Shown here: in pieces, positions 13,633-13,647 of the stretch
How positions within the stretch are numbered: the first letter of the stretch is position 1
Layout of the letters: the number at the start of each line of letters is the position of its first letter
Origin: Ruminococcus sp.
Lineage (GTDB): Bacteria; Bacillota; Clostridia; Oscillospirales; Ruminococcaceae
Assembly: GCA_014799765.1 (NCBI GenBank)
Contig: JAAVHK010000032.1
Span: 1-13,647, forward strand
Length of the DNA: 13,647 nucleotides
Direction: 5' to 3'
Translations under genes and position numbers: made by a program
Notes under the pieces: model-generated
Database searches by the model: none
Seen by the model: the letters and a program-made list of their open reading frames with translations, nothing else
Told to the model about the DNA's origin: nothing

Positions 13633-13647
13633 ATGTCATCAGAGAAA
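13633..13647 (+). CDS. Start of a further gene (cut by window end)
   Basis: A consensus ribosome binding site, AAGGAG at 13621-13626, overlaps the stop of the mob frame and lies 6 nt before ATG 13633. Only five codons (M-S-S-E-K) are visible. It is presumably the next gene of the mobile element; its function cannot be told. Confidence 0.6.

Noticed and set aside
9476..13647. Complete prophage
   Set aside because: No capsid, tail, terminase or lysis genes are visible; a MobV relaxase and candidate oriT fit a mobilizable element instead.
1..13647. CRISPR array or tRNA/rRNA gene
   Set aside because: No regularly spaced direct repeats and no cloverleaf or rRNA-like conserved segments were seen on either strand.

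Overview
The window looks like chromosomal DNA of a low-GC, Gram-positive anaerobe, most likely a Ruminococcus-like member of the Oscillospiraceae. This is inferred from the AT-rich sigma-A promoters, the strong AGGAGG-type ribosome binding sites, a clostridial-type pyruvate phosphate dikinase and a MobV-type relaxase. No rRNA, tRNA or CRISPR array is visible, so the taxonomic call rests on gene content and style only.

Layout: (1) 1-2960 holds a complete housekeeping gene, ppdK, with its own extended -10 promoter, a 5'-leader hairpin, a short relic reading frame and a strong intrinsic terminator. (2) 2996-9468 is a compact four-gene operon with a consensus-spaced promoter and its own terminator. 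It encodes a NurA-fold nuclease, a HerA/FtsK-superfamily ATPase, a GHKL (Hsp90/MutL-like) ATPase with a coiled coil, and a radical SAM protein of the B12-binding type. Each ribosome binding site overlaps or lies just after the previous stop, and the last two genes overlap by 4 bp, so the four proteins are very probably made together. (3) 9476-13647 is the left part of a mobilizable element. It has a leftward XRE-type repressor, a divergent DUF3987 (YfjI-like) ATPase, a small excisionase-like HTH protein, a highly structured 170-nt intergenic region, a MobV relaxase broken by a 10-bp tandem duplication, and the first five codons of another gene. No integrase is in view; it may lie past the right edge.

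Main point of interest: HerA-NurA is a known DNA-end-processing pair. Here it is fused at operon level to a GHKL ATPase and a radical SAM enzyme, beside a mobile element. I do not recognise this four-gene set as a named defence or repair system, so it is the best candidate for an undescribed system. A role in anti-phage defence or DNA repair is inference from families and context, not something the sequence proves.

Second point: the sequence between the small HTH gene and the relaxase folds into four consecutive hairpins. The largest has 18 contiguous pairs, three of them T.G wobbles, plus 4 more pairs across an internal loop. It is the likely oriT of the element, a structured RNA, or both.
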